A stretch of DNA of 64,000 nt from Dromiciops gliroides (GCF_019393635.1 NC_057862.1:675978314-676042313), one strand, 5' to 3'; shown: positions 1 through 10,848, numbered from the stretch's first letter. Numbers and translations are program-made. The notes: generated by a model not told the origin, from the letters alone.

Positions 1-660
1 GAGTTCCTTGATTTCTAAGGGGTGGCTGAATACATCCCACTGTGTGTTTTATAGCCCCTGCTCTGTTCAGTGGCAGTAAAATGCCCCTAGATTATGTTGA
101 AATATGTCTCATCCCATTGCCTTCCACCTCATGTCCAGCCCCCTGGGTCCTCATCAGTTTGAGCATAACTGTACTAACCCTGCCCCTCCCCCCTCCTTTT
201 TCTGTTGTTCATTATAATAAAGGAGTGATGCCCAATTAAAAAAAGAAGAAGAAAGTCAAGTATTTCAAAGAATTATTGATGAAATGACTGGATCTGAGAA
301 GAAATTTAAAATACAAACAAGGATTTAAAGATAAACATTTTTTTAAAGATCAATAGAAATGAACCAATGGTAAATAATTTATAAGATGAAGTTCAGCATT
401 GAAATGGGGAGGGCTGGAATTATACAAGCATCATGGGAAAACCATAATGTCATTAGGGGTTATAGAAGGTGTCAAATAAGTTGGAGGGCCTGAGAGTGAT
501 TTTTGCTGTATTTTTATAATCTTAAAAGATGAAAGAAAAATAAGGGGAATTATGCACTCTTTATATTAGGTTTGTTTCCCAAGCTGATGTTCTTTCCAAT
601 ATGTGAGCCACCTGGAACTCCTGAAGGACTGAAATAACTATGAATGATCAGAGAGGAAAG
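1..660. other. No feature recognised
   Basis: AT-rich intergenic sequence. Short open frames here have no recognisable family signature, and nothing looks like an exon with paired splice sites. Confidence 0.5.
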
Positions 661-664
661 GTAT

Positions 665-795
665 CAGGGTGTATTGGGAAAGTCAATAGACTCAGAGAAT
701 GAAGAGTTCTGCCTCTGTCCCATAACTAGCTATGTGACCTTGTACAAGAATCTATACCTTCCTGTGACTCATAATCAGCCTCTTAAAAATAAAAT
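665..795 (+). repeat. MIR SINE fragment
   Basis: It retains the MIR core order: 'agctatgtgaccttg' followed by a degraded 'tcagcctcttaaaaataaaat' end. It is an old, truncated copy directly left of a younger SINE. Confidence 0.55.
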
Positions 796-800
796 ACTAG

Positions 801-932
801 GGGGCAGCTAGGTGGCACAGTAGATAAAGCAACATCCCTGGATTCAGGAGGACCTGAGTTCAAATCCAGCCTCAGACACTTGACACTTACTAGCTGTGTG
901 ACCCTGGGCAAGTCATTTAACCCTCATTGCCC

Positions 933-934
<2 letters not shown>
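801..934 (+). repeat. Marsupial tRNA-derived CORE SINE, copy 1
   Basis: It starts GGGGCAGCTAGGTGGCACAG, has the internal Pol III B-box-like 'gagttcaaatccagcctcag', the core 'tagctgtgtgaccctgggcaa', and ends in 'ccctcattgccctgc'. The usual A-rich tail is replaced by a (GA)n tract. This family is the commonest repeat in the window and the main clue to a marsupial source. Confidence 0.9.

Positions 935-935
<1 letters not shown>

Positions 936-987
<52 letters not shown>
936..987. repeat. (GA)n microsatellite
   Basis: About 26 uninterrupted GA units sit at the tail of the upstream SINE, probably grown from its tail. A poly-serine/leucine open frame on the minus strand is an artefact of this tract. 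Confidence 0.95.
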
Positions 988-992
<5 letters not shown>

Positions 993-1006
993 AATAGATG
1001 ATAGAT

Positions 1007-1155
1007 GGGGGCAGCTAGGTGGCACAGTGGATAAAGCACCAGCCCTGGATTCAGGAGGACCTGAGTTCAAATCTGACCTCAGACACTTGACACTTACTAG
1101 CTGTGTTACCCTGGGCAAGTCACTTAACCCTCATTGCCCCACCAAAAGAACAAAC
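1007..1155 (+). repeat. Marsupial tRNA-derived CORE SINE, copy 2
   Basis: Head-to-tail with the preceding copy, 20 bases after the (GA)n tract. It has the same family start, core and 'ccctcattgcccc' end, so two members inserted in tandem order. Confidence 0.9.
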
Positions 1156-1204
1156 AAAATAGATGATAGATAAATACATACATACATAAATTCAATTAAA
1201 TTAA

Positions 1205-1450
1205 ATACTGTGTAGTATAGCAGATAGAATGTGGAATTTGTAGTCAAAAACACTTCCTTTCAAATCCTGCCTCAGATGTTTAATAGCCATGTGATCCCAG
1301 GCAAGTTATTTACCCTCTTAGCCTCAGTTTCTGCATATGTAAAATGGAGGAAATTAAAGTTCATATCTCACAAGGTTGTTGTGGAAATCAAAAGAAATTT
1401 GTAAAGCACTTTGTCAACTTTTAAAGAGCTATATAAATGCTATCCATAAT
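1205..1450 (+). repeat. MIR SINE, nearly full length
   Basis: The MIR order is visible: 'gtagtcaaaaacacttcc', 'tcctgcctcagatg', 'atgtgatcccaggcaagtta', 'cctcagtttctgcatatgta', then 'aaggttgttgtgg' and 'aaagcactttg'. It is diverged and has no open tail. A second MIR fragment follows at about 1490-1620. Confidence 0.75.
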
Positions 1451-1719
1451 TCTTACCACCTTGATATACACATGTATTCAAATATATGAGAGCCAGCATG
1501 GCATGGTAAATAGCCTCAAAGTCAGGAGACCTGATTTCACATTCCACCTCTGACATCTACTTGCCCTATAACACTGAAAAAATTAATTACACTCTGAGTA
1601 CCCTAAAGAAATCTCTAAGTCTCTAAAATGAAAAAAAAAAAGTTGCCAATAAGCATTGGTAAAGGGAGTCCCTCATCAAGAGTTCCAAATACTAATGAAA
1701 TCACTGGCTCTGATGAAAT

Positions 1720-1860
1720 ACATACACACATACATACATACATACATACATATGTGTATATGTGTGAATACCTAAATATACATATATTCATAATTGTATG
1801 AGTATATACATTTGTGTACATATATGTGTGTGTATGTATATACTAATATAAGTATATGTT
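1720..1860. repeat. (CATA)n / AT-rich simple sequence
   Basis: Repeated CATA units at about 1725-1752 pass into impure TATG/TATA sequence. Confidence 0.85.
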
Positions 1861-1869
1861 CTTTCTTCC

Positions 1870-1965
1870 AAAAGCATGTATTGTTCCATTCTTTGTCTTT
1901 GTTTCCCCAGTGGTGTACATGGTGCCAGACATATAGAGGTACTTAATAAATGATTGTTACTTGAT
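1870..1965 (+). repeat. L2 LINE 3' end fragment
   Basis: It ends with an L2-like motif: 'gtgccagacatatagaggta' followed by 'cttaataaatgattgttac'. Only the terminal part of the element is present. Confidence 0.5.
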
Positions 1966-2040
1966 TAATTGTGCAAACATCAATACCCAAACCTGACCAT
2001 GAACTTTGAGAAAGACATCATTAGCCTCATAACTAGTATA

Positions 2041-2280
2041 TAGGGCTTACTATGTACTAGGAACTACAATTATTATCTCATTTGATCCTCACAATAATCC
2101 CAAGAAATAAGTCCTACTATCCCCATTTTACAGATGAAGAAACTGAGGCAAACAGAGGTTCACTGACTTGCCAGGATCACATAGCTAGTAATTGTCTGAA
2201 ACAGGATTTGCACTCAGGACTTCCAGACTCCAAGCCCAATACTCTATCCACTGTACCACCTGGGTGTCTCAATAAGCCAT
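2041..2280 (-). repeat. MIR/Ther-type SINE, minus strand
   Basis: Read on the plus strand it shows 'ccattttacagatgaagaaa', 'cttgccaggatcacatagct' and 'ctatccactgtaccacctgg', the inverted form of the core and head of mammalian MIR-type SINEs. The region to about 3400 holds nothing else I recognise. Confidence 0.65.
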
Positions 2281-3419
2281 GGACAAGACAGGAACTACAC
2301 AAGATGGGTAAGAGGGTTTGGGCAAGTTGTGATCTGACCCTACAGAGGCTGCATTCACACTGAAGATGTCAGAGATCCACTGAGGTCTTTAAATATGATT
2401 CTCCTATGTCAGTATAAATAAGGGTCTGTGATTCTGTTGGCAGAAGGCCCTGGGAGACTTTCCACAACCCAGGCAGAATTCAACCTATTCTAAAGCTTGG
2501 TAGACAGTCTTGGAGAGATGCCTGAGCCTCAAGGGAGTTGGGATTTGCCCACAGTCATTGAGCTATTAGAAGTCAAGAGCAGATTAAACCCAAGTCTCCT
2601 GACTCCAAAGCCCCCTGGTACAGCTTCTATGACTGACATAGAAGGAGAACCAAGGCAGGGGAACCAGCAGGAGCCAAGACTCAGAACTGGGAGGGAGGAG
2701 CAAGGAGGGAGGGAATGGAGGAGAGACAAGAAAAGGGTCTGACTGGATTAAGACACTTCCTCAAGTGTGGACAGAGCTTCTCCACACTCAGCAGGAATGA
2801 GCCAAAAGAAGCTGCAGCTAGTTCTCTGAGGCAAGCACCACAGCATATTCTAGTGTCCTTGAAGGTCCAATTGAATGTCTGGAAAAAATAAAGTGATTCA
2901 TTTCCCTTTTTCTATATGTGTGCAAATAGTTGTCCTCATCATGGCTTGGCTCTAGAAAAAAAGCTACAAGGGCAAGCTTCCTCTGTGTCCATTTCCTCAC
3001 TTCCTTTTGGAATTCCCATTCTGGGTGGAGAAGGGTAAAGGAAGAAGGAATCTAGGATTTACACACACACACCATTTCCTTCCAAACTTCTCTTTCTCTG
3101 ATGGCATTCCTCCCTGACCTGTCCCAACAGTGACAAGGTTTTTGAGAGATGTGTTATGGTTCTTGGTAACACTACATTCTCCTCCTACTCCACTCCCCAG
3201 TGTCTCACCTTCTAATGTTACACACTCATGGAAGAAATAGAATTACAAAAAATGCACACCTGAGAGTGCATCTGGAAATGTGGCTCTTACATCCCCCTTT
3301 GTCAAGGCAAGAACACACTTGATCTCTGACTGTACCCTCCCCAGAGACAAGGACTGTGTATCTCCCACACCAGAGGAGGAGCTGCTTGTGCACAAAGACT
3401 GTCTCCCAATCATATACAT

Positions 3420-3802
3420 CTATAGAATTCCTAAGAGAGATGAAGCAAAAGTTTGGTGTTTTTGAAGAGCGAATTGAAAGATGTTTTTGGAAAAGAAATT
3501 AGATCTATGGAAGAAAGAATTGGAAATAGAATCAATAGCTTGGTACAAGAGGTACAAAGCCTTGCCCAAGCAATAAACTCCTCAAAAGTTAGTATATACC
3601 AAATAAAAGTTAATGAAGTGAATGAAACAAGAAAAACTAAAAACAAAATAGAATCGGAATAAAAGAAGAAAATCCAAGGTATCTTATAGCAAAAACAAGT
3701 GATCTGGAAAACAGTTAGAGAAGAGAGAATTTGAGAATGATTAGACTACCTGAAAATTATGACCAAAAAAAAAAAGAACCTAGACATCAAATCTCAAAAA
3801 AA

Positions 3803-3807
<5 letters not shown>
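3420..3807 (+). mobile_element. L1 ORF1 fragment (LINE)
   Basis: The frame at 3453-3662 reads as a lysine/glutamate-rich coiled coil (ERIGNRINSLVQEVQSLAQA). It is followed by DNA matching the L1 ORF1 stretch 'gatctggaaaacag..gagaatttgagaatgattagactacctgaaa', which also occurs near 38640 in the full-length L1. It is an old, internally truncated copy with interrupted frames. Confidence 0.75.

Positions 3808-3863
<56 letters not shown>
3808..3863. repeat. (TA)n microsatellite
   Basis: About 28 near-perfect TA units follow an A-rich run in the preceding L1 fragment. Confidence 0.95.
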
Positions 3864-3866
<3 letters not shown>

Positions 3867-4028
3867 AGAGAAGTGCTCAGATCTCTTCAATTTAGAGGGT
3901 AATGTGGAAATAGAAATCAAAGCACTTTTTGTTTCCCACACCTTCACAAAGTTGATGAAACATCAATGTCTCCTATCCCTTCCTGACATACTAGTCTTGC
4001 CACTTTCCCTCTCTCCCCATACACACAC

Positions 4029-4130
4029 CTGTCTTCATTTTATTCCACTTGATGAAGGATGCAGCACAGCTCAACACCAGAATGGTCAGGGTCGAAGTCC
4101 AAGACCTCTTTTTAGGATATACCACATGAA
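4029..4130 (-). pseudogene. Transmembrane exon of the class I-like pseudogene
   Basis: After an acceptor 'ctgctgcag', the phase-1 reading is VHVVYPKKRSW, then a hydrophobic stretch TSTLTILVLSCAASFI, then KWNKMKT before a 'gtgtgt' donor. The layout mirrors the intact gene (proline-rich stalk, Trp, hydrophobic segment, Trp-Lys-Lys stop-transfer). At 102 nt it is 15 nt shorter than the counterpart, with a short membrane segment of about 16 residues. This exon itself is open. Confidence 0.75.
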
Positions 4131-4204
4131 CTGCAGCAGCAAAAAAGAGGAGAACAAAGGGAAGAGAGTCAATGTGAGTAGAAATCATTCAGGGGGCAAT
4201 GGGG

Positions 4205-4430
4205 AATTGTTTGTTGTGGTTGTTGTTGTTTGTCCTCAATGAAGATCAATGATATCAGGAGGGTGATGTTTTGACTTGCAGGTGAATTGTATTTAAATGA
4301 GGTAGGTCTGTGCAAAGTCAACCCTCTCACTCTCTCCTCCAGGGTCATCTGAGTCCAGTGGCAGAAGATAAGTCAGGACAACTAGAGATGATCCCAAATG
4401 GAGTGGGAGATGTTGGCCTTTTTAAGCTGT
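4205..4430 (-). repeat. Interspersed SINE-like repeat, minus strand
   Basis: The plus-strand text 'ttgttgtttgtcctcaatga', 'atatcaggagggtgatgttt' and 'gtctgtgcaaagtcaaccct' is the reverse complement of the repeat at about 10090-10255 ('actttgcacagaccttcctc', 'cctcttcaagaacaaacaac'). They are two members of one family, possibly an RTE-mobilised SINE; the family name is not certain. Confidence 0.55.
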
Positions 4431-4819
4431 CTTTCCCAGGTCTGAGGCAACACCCATTCAGTGATTTCAGTGATTTAAGGCTAGATAAGAAATGAGTCAA
4501 AAGATGTGACAGTTTGCTTACTCAAAAAAAAAAAACTGGGAGGGGAAGACCCTCAGAGTTTCTGAACAGAACAGAAACAATTATGTGCACTCACTCTGAG
4601 TCCCAATGGGCTTTATCAAAGCCTGCTTTTTTGGTGCTTCATTTCAAGAAATCATAAATGAAGCTACATTGGACAAAAGAGTTAATTGTCAGTTTGTTCC
4701 CCTTGGAAGCCTTTCCTGTGGTTCTATTTTGAGGAAGTTAAAAGAAAGGGGAGGGATCAACAGCATTTAGGGCCAATCTTCTTGAGACTCAGCTCAACCA
4801 ACTCAGGATAAGCACTCAC

Positions 4820-5096
4820 CAGGATATACTTTCAGTGTGCCCAGCTCAATATGGTCCACTACACAGTCATAATAAGTCAGTGTCCTCTGTTGGGAGCTCA
4901 ATGGTGATTCATTGGTAGAAGGTAGAATCAGCATTAGGCAAGACACCACTGGAACTCTCCTTCCCAGCCACAATCATCTCCTTCCCCTTCTGCCAGTGCA
5001 AGAGGATAGAGCTAGGGTAAAATCCAGTAGCAGAGCAGGATAGGGTAGTAATGCCACCCATGGTCTCACAGCAGGACACTGTCACCTCAGGTGGCA
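4820..5096 (-). pseudogene. Alpha3 (Ig-like) exon of the class I-like pseudogene
   Basis: After acceptor 'acctttag' it reads VPPEVTVSCCETMGG, TTLSCSATGFYPSSILLHWQ, VLPNADSTFYQ, the class I C1-set pattern (LSC..GFYP..I.L.W). A TGA follows FYQ where the intact gene has Leu. A single-base frame change lies just before the DYDCVVDH motif holding the second disulphide cysteine. The end is VYPG with an intact gtgagt donor. Length is 277 nt, against 279 in the intact gene. Confidence 0.85.
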
Positions 5097-5099
5097 CTA

Positions 5100-6870
5100 A
5101 AGGTAGAGGTCAGAAGAAAAGGTATTATGTTCAAATCTCAGTAGTATTTTCTGTTCCCCTTGTCTCTCCCTTTCTTCATTTCTCTTGTTGCCCGAACATC
5201 TAGGACTTAGCAGTCATAAGGTCTTGAAGGGCAGAGTACTACATGATTCATAATATACTTTCTCAGTGTCTATTTTATATCTCTCAAGTGTCCTCTACAC
5301 ACAGTTGATCCTCAAAAAATTGGTTGATTTATGACTTCATACACTTCCTAGCTGTGTGATCCTGGGCAGGTCACTTAACCCTGTTCGTCTTCATTTCCTC
5401 ACCTATAAAATAAGCTTTAGGAGAAAATGGCAATTTGAGCTAGACTGATATGCCTTCAGCACTCTAGAAGAGTAGATTTCAAAGGCTTCAGAGAAAAGCT
5501 AGTGTCACTTATTGAAATTCTGCAGAAATCAATCCAGGAGGAAAGGGAGTCTCTAAAATGAAATTTTGAAGATATCAATTCTGATGAAAAGGAAAGGGGG
5601 GAATTTGTCTGAAGAGACTAATGTGGATGCATAGGTAATTCACTAACCAAAAGATTTGAAAATAAAAAAGAAATATACAGAGCATGGAATCTGGGGCAAG
5701 TAATAGAGGATGATAGTACTATCCTTGGAAACAGTGTCAGAAGGGCTAAGATAAAAAATGAGGAAAGAAATGTACAACAAAAAAAGGAGGGTTTTTAAAG
5801 CAGTATTGGGGAAGAGAAGATCCTCAAAGTAGGCATAATATGATTTCTGTTGAGAGCAGATAGGATGATCATAAGTCATAACAGAAAGGAGACAATGATG
5901 CTTATTGTTTTCTCTGCCAAGGAGAATCACTTTTGCACTAGAGAATAAAAAACAAAAATGACTAATAGTGAGTAGGAGCAAAAGATCAGAATGACTAAAT
6001 TAAGAGAATACCTAGATTCTTTATTTTTTTTAAATGGTGGTGGTGGTGGTAGAAGTAGTAGAAATATTAGTAGTAGTGATGGTTATTTTAGTAGTAATAG
6101 TAGTAATAACAGTAGTAGTGATGGTGGTTGGAGGAGGAGGAGGAGGAGGAGGAGGAACAGGAGGAACGGGAGGAGGAGGAGTGGTACAGATGTCATGATC
6201 ATCACAATTGAACCTGACACAAAGCTGAGGTTGGGGGAATAATTAACACATGGAATGACAGAGTCAGGATCCAAAAAGTTCTGGACAGGCTCAACATTGG
6301 TCTGAATATTATAAGGTGAAATTCAATACAGATTAATTTAAATGGCCTTATATAATCAAATTCACTAGAGAAAATAGGAAAAGACATGTTTAGAAAGTAA
6401 TTCCTATACTTTAGAAGATAAGTCTTCATGAATAATTATTGCAATAGAGTATTTTTATCATCCATTACAGAGTGTTCCCCTCCCCTTTGATGATAATCAT
6501 CTCCACCTTTAGCTGGGATAATTATTGAAAAAGAGAGAGAAAGAGACAGAGATGGGGTAACATATTCTGTCTTTGGGTCTTGGTTTCCTTAACATGATGA
6601 GGCTAAGCAGAGCTTGTGCTTAGCAGGCACAGATGTAGAGACCTCAGGGTCACCTCCACACACTATAACATATAAGAACGTGACCACAGTCACACAAAAT
6701 AATAATTCTCCTTTATCTGGTGCTGACTTTTCCCATAGTGAGTGGAGATCAAGCCAGGACCCAGTTGTTTGAATTCCCACACACACCAGAGCATCAGCTA
6801 CTACCAAGAAGATAGGAAAGGTTGCTCTGGACATCCTAATGGGAAGGCGGTTGGAAGACCAAGGACTCAC
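5100..6870. other. Pseudogene intron between alpha2 and alpha3
   Basis: It contains a MIR fragment (about 5340-5425, 'tagctgtgtgatcctgggca') and the triplet tracts listed separately. The rest is A-rich sequence with no recognisable family. Open frames at 5643-5981 and 6589-6870 (minus) show no class I signature. Confidence 0.5.
6028..6185. repeat. GGT/AGT then GGA trinucleotide repeats
   Basis: Imperfect GGT and AGT/AAT units (6033-6125) grade into a GGA tract (6131-6180). The apparent serine/arginine frame on one strand and poly-leucine frame on the other are products of this repeat. Confidence 0.9.
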
Positions 6871-7121
6871 TATTCTTCTTTATACTCGAGTGCTGCAGGA
6901 TTTTCTTCATGGTGGTAATACAATATTCTTGCACGTAGTGTTCCCTCTGAGTGGTCCAGAGAGTACTTGTCAAAAGGGCTTTGAAGAGGGGCAGCTAGAT
7001 GGCGCAGTGGTTAAAGCGCTGGCCCTGGATTCAGGAGTACCTGAGTTCAAATCCGGCCTCAGACACTTAACACTTACTAGCTGTGTGACCCTGGGCAAGT
7101 CACTTAACCCCAATTGCCTCG

Positions 7122-7156
<35 letters not shown>

Positions 7157-7313
7157 TTTGAAGGGCTCAGCTTCAAGCATTGAGATAATCCAATTCCCCA
7201 TCTTCTCATCCAGGAGGCAAAAATTCTGACAATCCATAGCAATCTGGATTCATTTCCTATTTGCTTGTCCCTCTCAATCTCACAGAGTACAAAGACCTAT
7301 ACCACATGGTTCA
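6871..7313 (-). pseudogene. Alpha2 exon of the class I-like pseudogene, split by a SINE
   Basis: Acceptor 'cctccctccacag' is followed by NHVV, a TAG where the intact gene has Gln, then VFVLCEIERDKQIGNESRLLW. After a frame change it reads CQNFCLLDEKMGNWIISMLE, and beyond the SINE WTTQREHYVQEYCITTMKKI to a gtgagt donor. Both alpha2 disulphide cysteines (LCEI and EYCI) are still visible. Without the SINE and its duplicated target the exon is 266 nt, one less than in the intact gene. Confidence 0.85.
6987..7148 (+). mobile_element. Marsupial CORE SINE inserted in alpha2 pseudo-exon
   Basis: It is a full-length family member with a pure A tail of about 28. The flanking direct repeat AAAAGGGCTTTGAAG (6972-6986 and 7149-7163) is a perfect 15-bp target-site duplication. 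Because both copies of the target are exon sequence, insertion into the coding exon is certain. The perfect repeats and intact A tail suggest a fairly young insertion. Confidence 0.97.
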
Positions 7314-7334
7314 CTGTGGAGGGAGGTTGGGAGA

Positions 7335-7560
7335 TAACGTAATAAAGTGAATACTGGACCTGGAGTCAATAGGACCTGAATATGATTCCTAGCTCTGACA
7401 TTTACTATTTGTATAACCTCAGGAAAATGATTTTACCTCTATTCCTCAATATTTTCATTCATCAAATAGAGATAATGGTGATTTCCCTTCCTACCTACAA
7501 TGTTATTGTGAAGGAAATTATATATTAAAAGCAAGATAGAAATGTGAACTGTTATACTGA
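7335..7560 (+). repeat. MIR SINE
   Basis: Diverged MIR: 'ctggagtcaataggacctga', 'tgacatttactatttgtata', 'tttcattcatcaaatagaga'. It lies in the pseudogene intron upstream of alpha2. Confidence 0.6.
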
Positions 7561-7569
7561 TGTCATAGG

Positions 7570-7955
7570 AAGGCATAAAGGGAAGCAGGGAACCTTGGGG
7601 TGTCCAATACTGCCAAGGGTTATCTTTTGGGATCTCTAAGGATGACATGTTTATGTAAATTTCTTGAGTTATTATGGGAGGCAGATGCTCCCTCCTGTGA
7701 ATAATCATGATCAAGGTAAGATGGGGAAGAATCACTTAGGATCTTGATAATGTCAGTATGGACAAATAACAACCAACATTCTATGAGTAAGAGTTGCTCC
7801 ACTAGGGACCCAACTGGCAAGCTCCAGTTGAGCAATGCAGCTCCCTCTCTCTCTCCCTCTCCTTCCTCTGTTGACCTGTGAGTGTTCTTCCCAAAAGAAT
7901 ATAATTCTCAATTTTTTATCCCTCACAAGATGTCTTGGGGTGTACCACCTAGATT
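7570..7955. other. No feature recognised
   Basis: Intronic sequence of the pseudogene between a MIR and an ERV fossil. No exon-like signal or known repeat could be assigned. Confidence 0.4.
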
Positions 7956-7959
7956 TTCT

Positions 7960-9343
7960 TAAAGAGCATGCCCTAATCTGAAATCACTCTGACTCTCATA
8001 AATTGGCCAACAGTACGTCCCAGGCCAAGCCTCATTGGCCATCATTGAGCTCTTTATGACTCAGAGTGAGTTCAAATGGCTCAGAGTGAGGGGGAAAAAA
8101 GCAACTGTATTTAGCCTTGATATCTGTTACTGGCTATACATTTCTGTGTAAGATAAGATCCTTTATTTCTTATAATGGTACTGGGATAATTAGGCAAATA
8201 ATGAAAAAATTTTTGAAACCAGGATTTGATTTTGTTATTTGGTTAATATCACAATTGTCTCAGTTATGTGTTAAGGAAAGAATATCAGCATAGCTTGTGG
8301 TCTGTTTTGCAAATGCCTTAAAGAGATATCCACTTTTATTAGGTATTATTCTTTTCAACATGACTAGAAGATGAAAATGTTTCAATGATTTATTTGATGT
8401 GCACTGTTGCAAAAATAATTACTTAATGTATTTTGTATATCATCCCTGAACTTTTTTTAAAAAAACTAAAAATAATCTGGCAATTTTTATATGGATTCAT
8501 TTTTGTATTGAAGTTCATCTTCTTAGAAAAAGGATTCTGAGGTGTTTTTATTGAGATCTCATCCTCCTAATGGGGGATTTAATAATGCCAAGTGAAAAAA
8601 CTGGGTTCCAATTTTCTGTTTGCTTCTGAGTTTCATATGTAACAATTGGATAACCTAAAATTGCAAAAGCCCCTAGTCTAAAAGGTCCCAAAGTTCATTC
8701 TCTAATGATAAAGACATAAGGTTTCAGCTAACTTTCATTATCTAACCTGGTTATTGGCAAAGTAATAAAAACACGTGTTAAGATCAATTTTGTAGAAGAT
8801 TTTTAATAAAGGGAAATGATCAGGGCAGCTAGGTGGTGCAGTGGATAAAGCCCTGGATTCAGGAGGACCTGAGTTCAAATCCGGCCTCAGACACTTGACA
8901 CTTACTAGCTGTGTGACCCTTGGCAAGTCATGTAGCCCTCATTGCCCTGCCAACAAAAAATAAATAAATAAAATAAAGGGAAAGGATCTCTATAAGTAAC
9001 CTGAGTCTAAGCAGACAGTGAACTGGATAACTTCTATGAGATCACATCTAGAATAGAGAGCTGCACTTAAGAATCCAAAGGACTGTATGAGATAAGACTC
9101 CTGAGACTTAAATGGACATTTTTTCATTGTTTATTTTTCCCTTTGTGTATATTATTTCTAAGGTCTACTTACTAAAGGGCCACCCCCTTTGATTTTATCA
9201 AAGTTTTGCTCAATTTCTCCCCTTTTTCCCTTCACATAGTTACCCATCATAAGCCCCATAGGTAAGAACCCTTGATAAAGTATTTCTAACATCAGTTAGT
9301 GATTCATTTAGATTTTATCTCTCAATAAAATCAAATGGGGAGG
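7960..9343 (+). mobile_element. ERV fossil, 3' internal region
   Basis: The stretch at about 8100-9150 is recognisably related to 43150-43700 inside the complete LTR element: 'agccttgatatctgttac' against 'ggccttgacatctgttac', 'ataattaggcaaataatg' against 'ataattaggcagatgatg', and 'gtgttaagatcaattttgta' against 'gtgttaagctcaattttgta'. It ends in the purine run 'aaatggggagg' directly before a candidate LTR, as a polypurine tract should. No coding region is recognisable. It is a broken, old, 5'-incomplete copy with a younger SINE inside it. Confidence 0.65.
8823..8962 (+). mobile_element. Marsupial CORE SINE within the ERV fossil
   Basis: It carries the family head 'gggcagctaggtggtgcagt', core and 'cattgccctgcc' end, with a short internal gap in the head. 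'aaagggaaatgat' and 'aaagggaaaggat' on the two sides look like the target duplication. Confidence 0.9.
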
Positions 9344-9880
9344 TGAGAAATAAATAATAATAATCAATACCTTGGGGCTACCCAGTGTTCTCTCCTTTCT
9401 TAGTCCTCCCCCCCAACTCCAAAGTCCACTTCATCTGGATCAACCCCAACCCAAGCTTACAAAGAATCTTGGGTGAAGACAAATCTCTTTATCTAGATAG
9501 CTGAACCACTTTACTGATGAGATTTAGCCTATACAAAACCGCACCTAGGTGGAAATCATTGTGGCCCCATCAGCTTGGGTGGGATTTGCATTCTTTCTCT
9601 GTCCTCTTTTTACCAAGATTTAAGTGACCTAAATCACTTATCCCCACACTTCACTTTAATATAACACACCCCCAAATTGTGTCAACCAATTAGAGTTGAT
9701 TGCTATGTGATGGACCTCCTACAATTAAACGGGTATATAAATTGTGACTGCACCACCATTAGAAGTCTTTGGTCAGAGAGAGACATCCAATGAACATCCT
9801 TTTATTAATAACCTGCTGGCCTATTAATAAAATGATTAAATTACCCATAAACTGTGCCTTTCATGTTTTTAATCATCACA
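9344..9880 (+). mobile_element. Candidate 3' LTR of the ERV fossil
   Basis: It runs TGAGAAATAA... to ...AATCATCACA, so TG/CA termini, immediately after a polypurine run. A TATA-like 'gggtatataaattgtgactg' near 9730 and AATAAAATG-type polyadenylation signals near 9825 are spaced as in an LTR. It is unlike the LTR family at 40541 although the adjoining internal sequences are related. No second LTR or target duplication was identified. Confidence 0.5.
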
Positions 9881-9884
9881 GGGC

Positions 9885-10085
9885 CTTCCCCTCCCAGAAT
9901 TCTTTTTCTTTCTTCCTTTCTTTCTTTCTCCTTCTTTTGCCATTAATTAATTAATTTGTTTTGACTAGGTAAAGGATGTCATTCTTTGCTTCATTTCTTA
10001 CCTAGCCTTACATTGCCTCAGGCAAACTGAGACCTAGGAAAGACCTTAGCTTAAAAAGGCCAAGGTCTCCTACTGTATCCATGGC
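9885..10085. repeat. CT-rich stretch and unassigned sequence
   Basis: A TTTC/TTCC-rich run at about 9902-9940 is followed by unassigned sequence. Confidence 0.5.
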
Positions 10086-10089
10086 TATC

Positions 10090-10255
10090 TCCAGCCCTCC
10101 TGATGTATATCTTGCCACTGGACCCATATGGCTCTGGAGAAGAGAATGAGGCTGATGACTTTGCACAGACCTTCCTCACTTAAATCAAATTCATTGACAT
10201 TCATGACATCTCCTCCTGATGTCATGGTCCTCTTCAAGAACAAACAACAATAACA
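10090..10255 (+). repeat. Interspersed SINE-like repeat, plus strand
   Basis: Same family as the minus copy at 4205-4430. It ends 'ctcttcaagaacaaacaaca' with an ACA-type tail. From here to about 10580 nothing else was recognised. Confidence 0.55.
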
Positions 10256-10579
10256 AAGAGTCTGATCCTATTATATGAGCTTCCAGTCCTCTTATCTTGT
10301 TGTATTATTTAAGAATTTGTATATGCCATTTTTTTCTTGTGAGTAATCCCTAGGGGGTTAAAAAAACTGGTGGTTTAGAGTGTGTAGAGGCAGGGTGGGG
10401 AAGGACAGAAGGAAGTCACTGCTATAATTAGGCATTGAAATACAGTGGCAATGGCAAAAGAGGAAGACAAATAATGGTAAGTTGTTTACTTTATATAGCA
10501 GATCTCTGAATTCAGAAATCATGTAAGAACCAGGGGTTAATTGCTTCAAAATGAAGTTTAATGATAGAGAAAATATTGA

Positions 10580-10668
10580 GGGTAGAGGAAAATGGTAAAC
10601 CTTAGTAGAAAGACAAAGGACCCTTGGAGTGCCTGACACATAGAAGGCCCTTAATAAATGTTTATTGA
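10580..10668 (+). repeat. L2-like LINE 3' end
   Basis: The end motif 'gtgcctgacacatagaaggc' plus 'ccttaataaatgtttattga' is typical of L2 3' ends. It is cut by the next SINE. Confidence 0.55.
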
Positions 10669-10848
10669 GGGGGCAGCTAGGTGGTGCAGTGGATAGAGCA
10701 TTGGCCCTGGAGTCAGGAGGACCTGAGTTCAAATCTGGCCTCAGACACTTACTACTTACTAGCTGTGTGACCCTAGGCAAGTCACTTAACCCCAATTGCC
10801 TTGCAAATAAATAAATGACTGTATAAATAGATAGATAGATAGATAGAT
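10669..10848 (+). mobile_element. Marsupial CORE SINE with (GATA)n tail
   Basis: Full-length SINE whose tail has become (GATA)n at about 10826-10850. 'aaatgttta' on both sides (10657-10665 and after the tail) looks like its target duplication within the L2 end. Confidence 0.92.

Noticed and set aside
6083-6274. Poly-leucine frame and its serine/arginine-rich partner
   Set aside because: Both are readings of the GGT/AGT/GGA trinucleotide repeats at 6028-6185.
6589-6870. Possible class I exon on the minus strand next to alpha2
   Set aside because: The frame has no class I signature and lies downstream of the alpha2 donor (minus strand), where intron is expected. The true alpha2 remnant is at 6871-7313.
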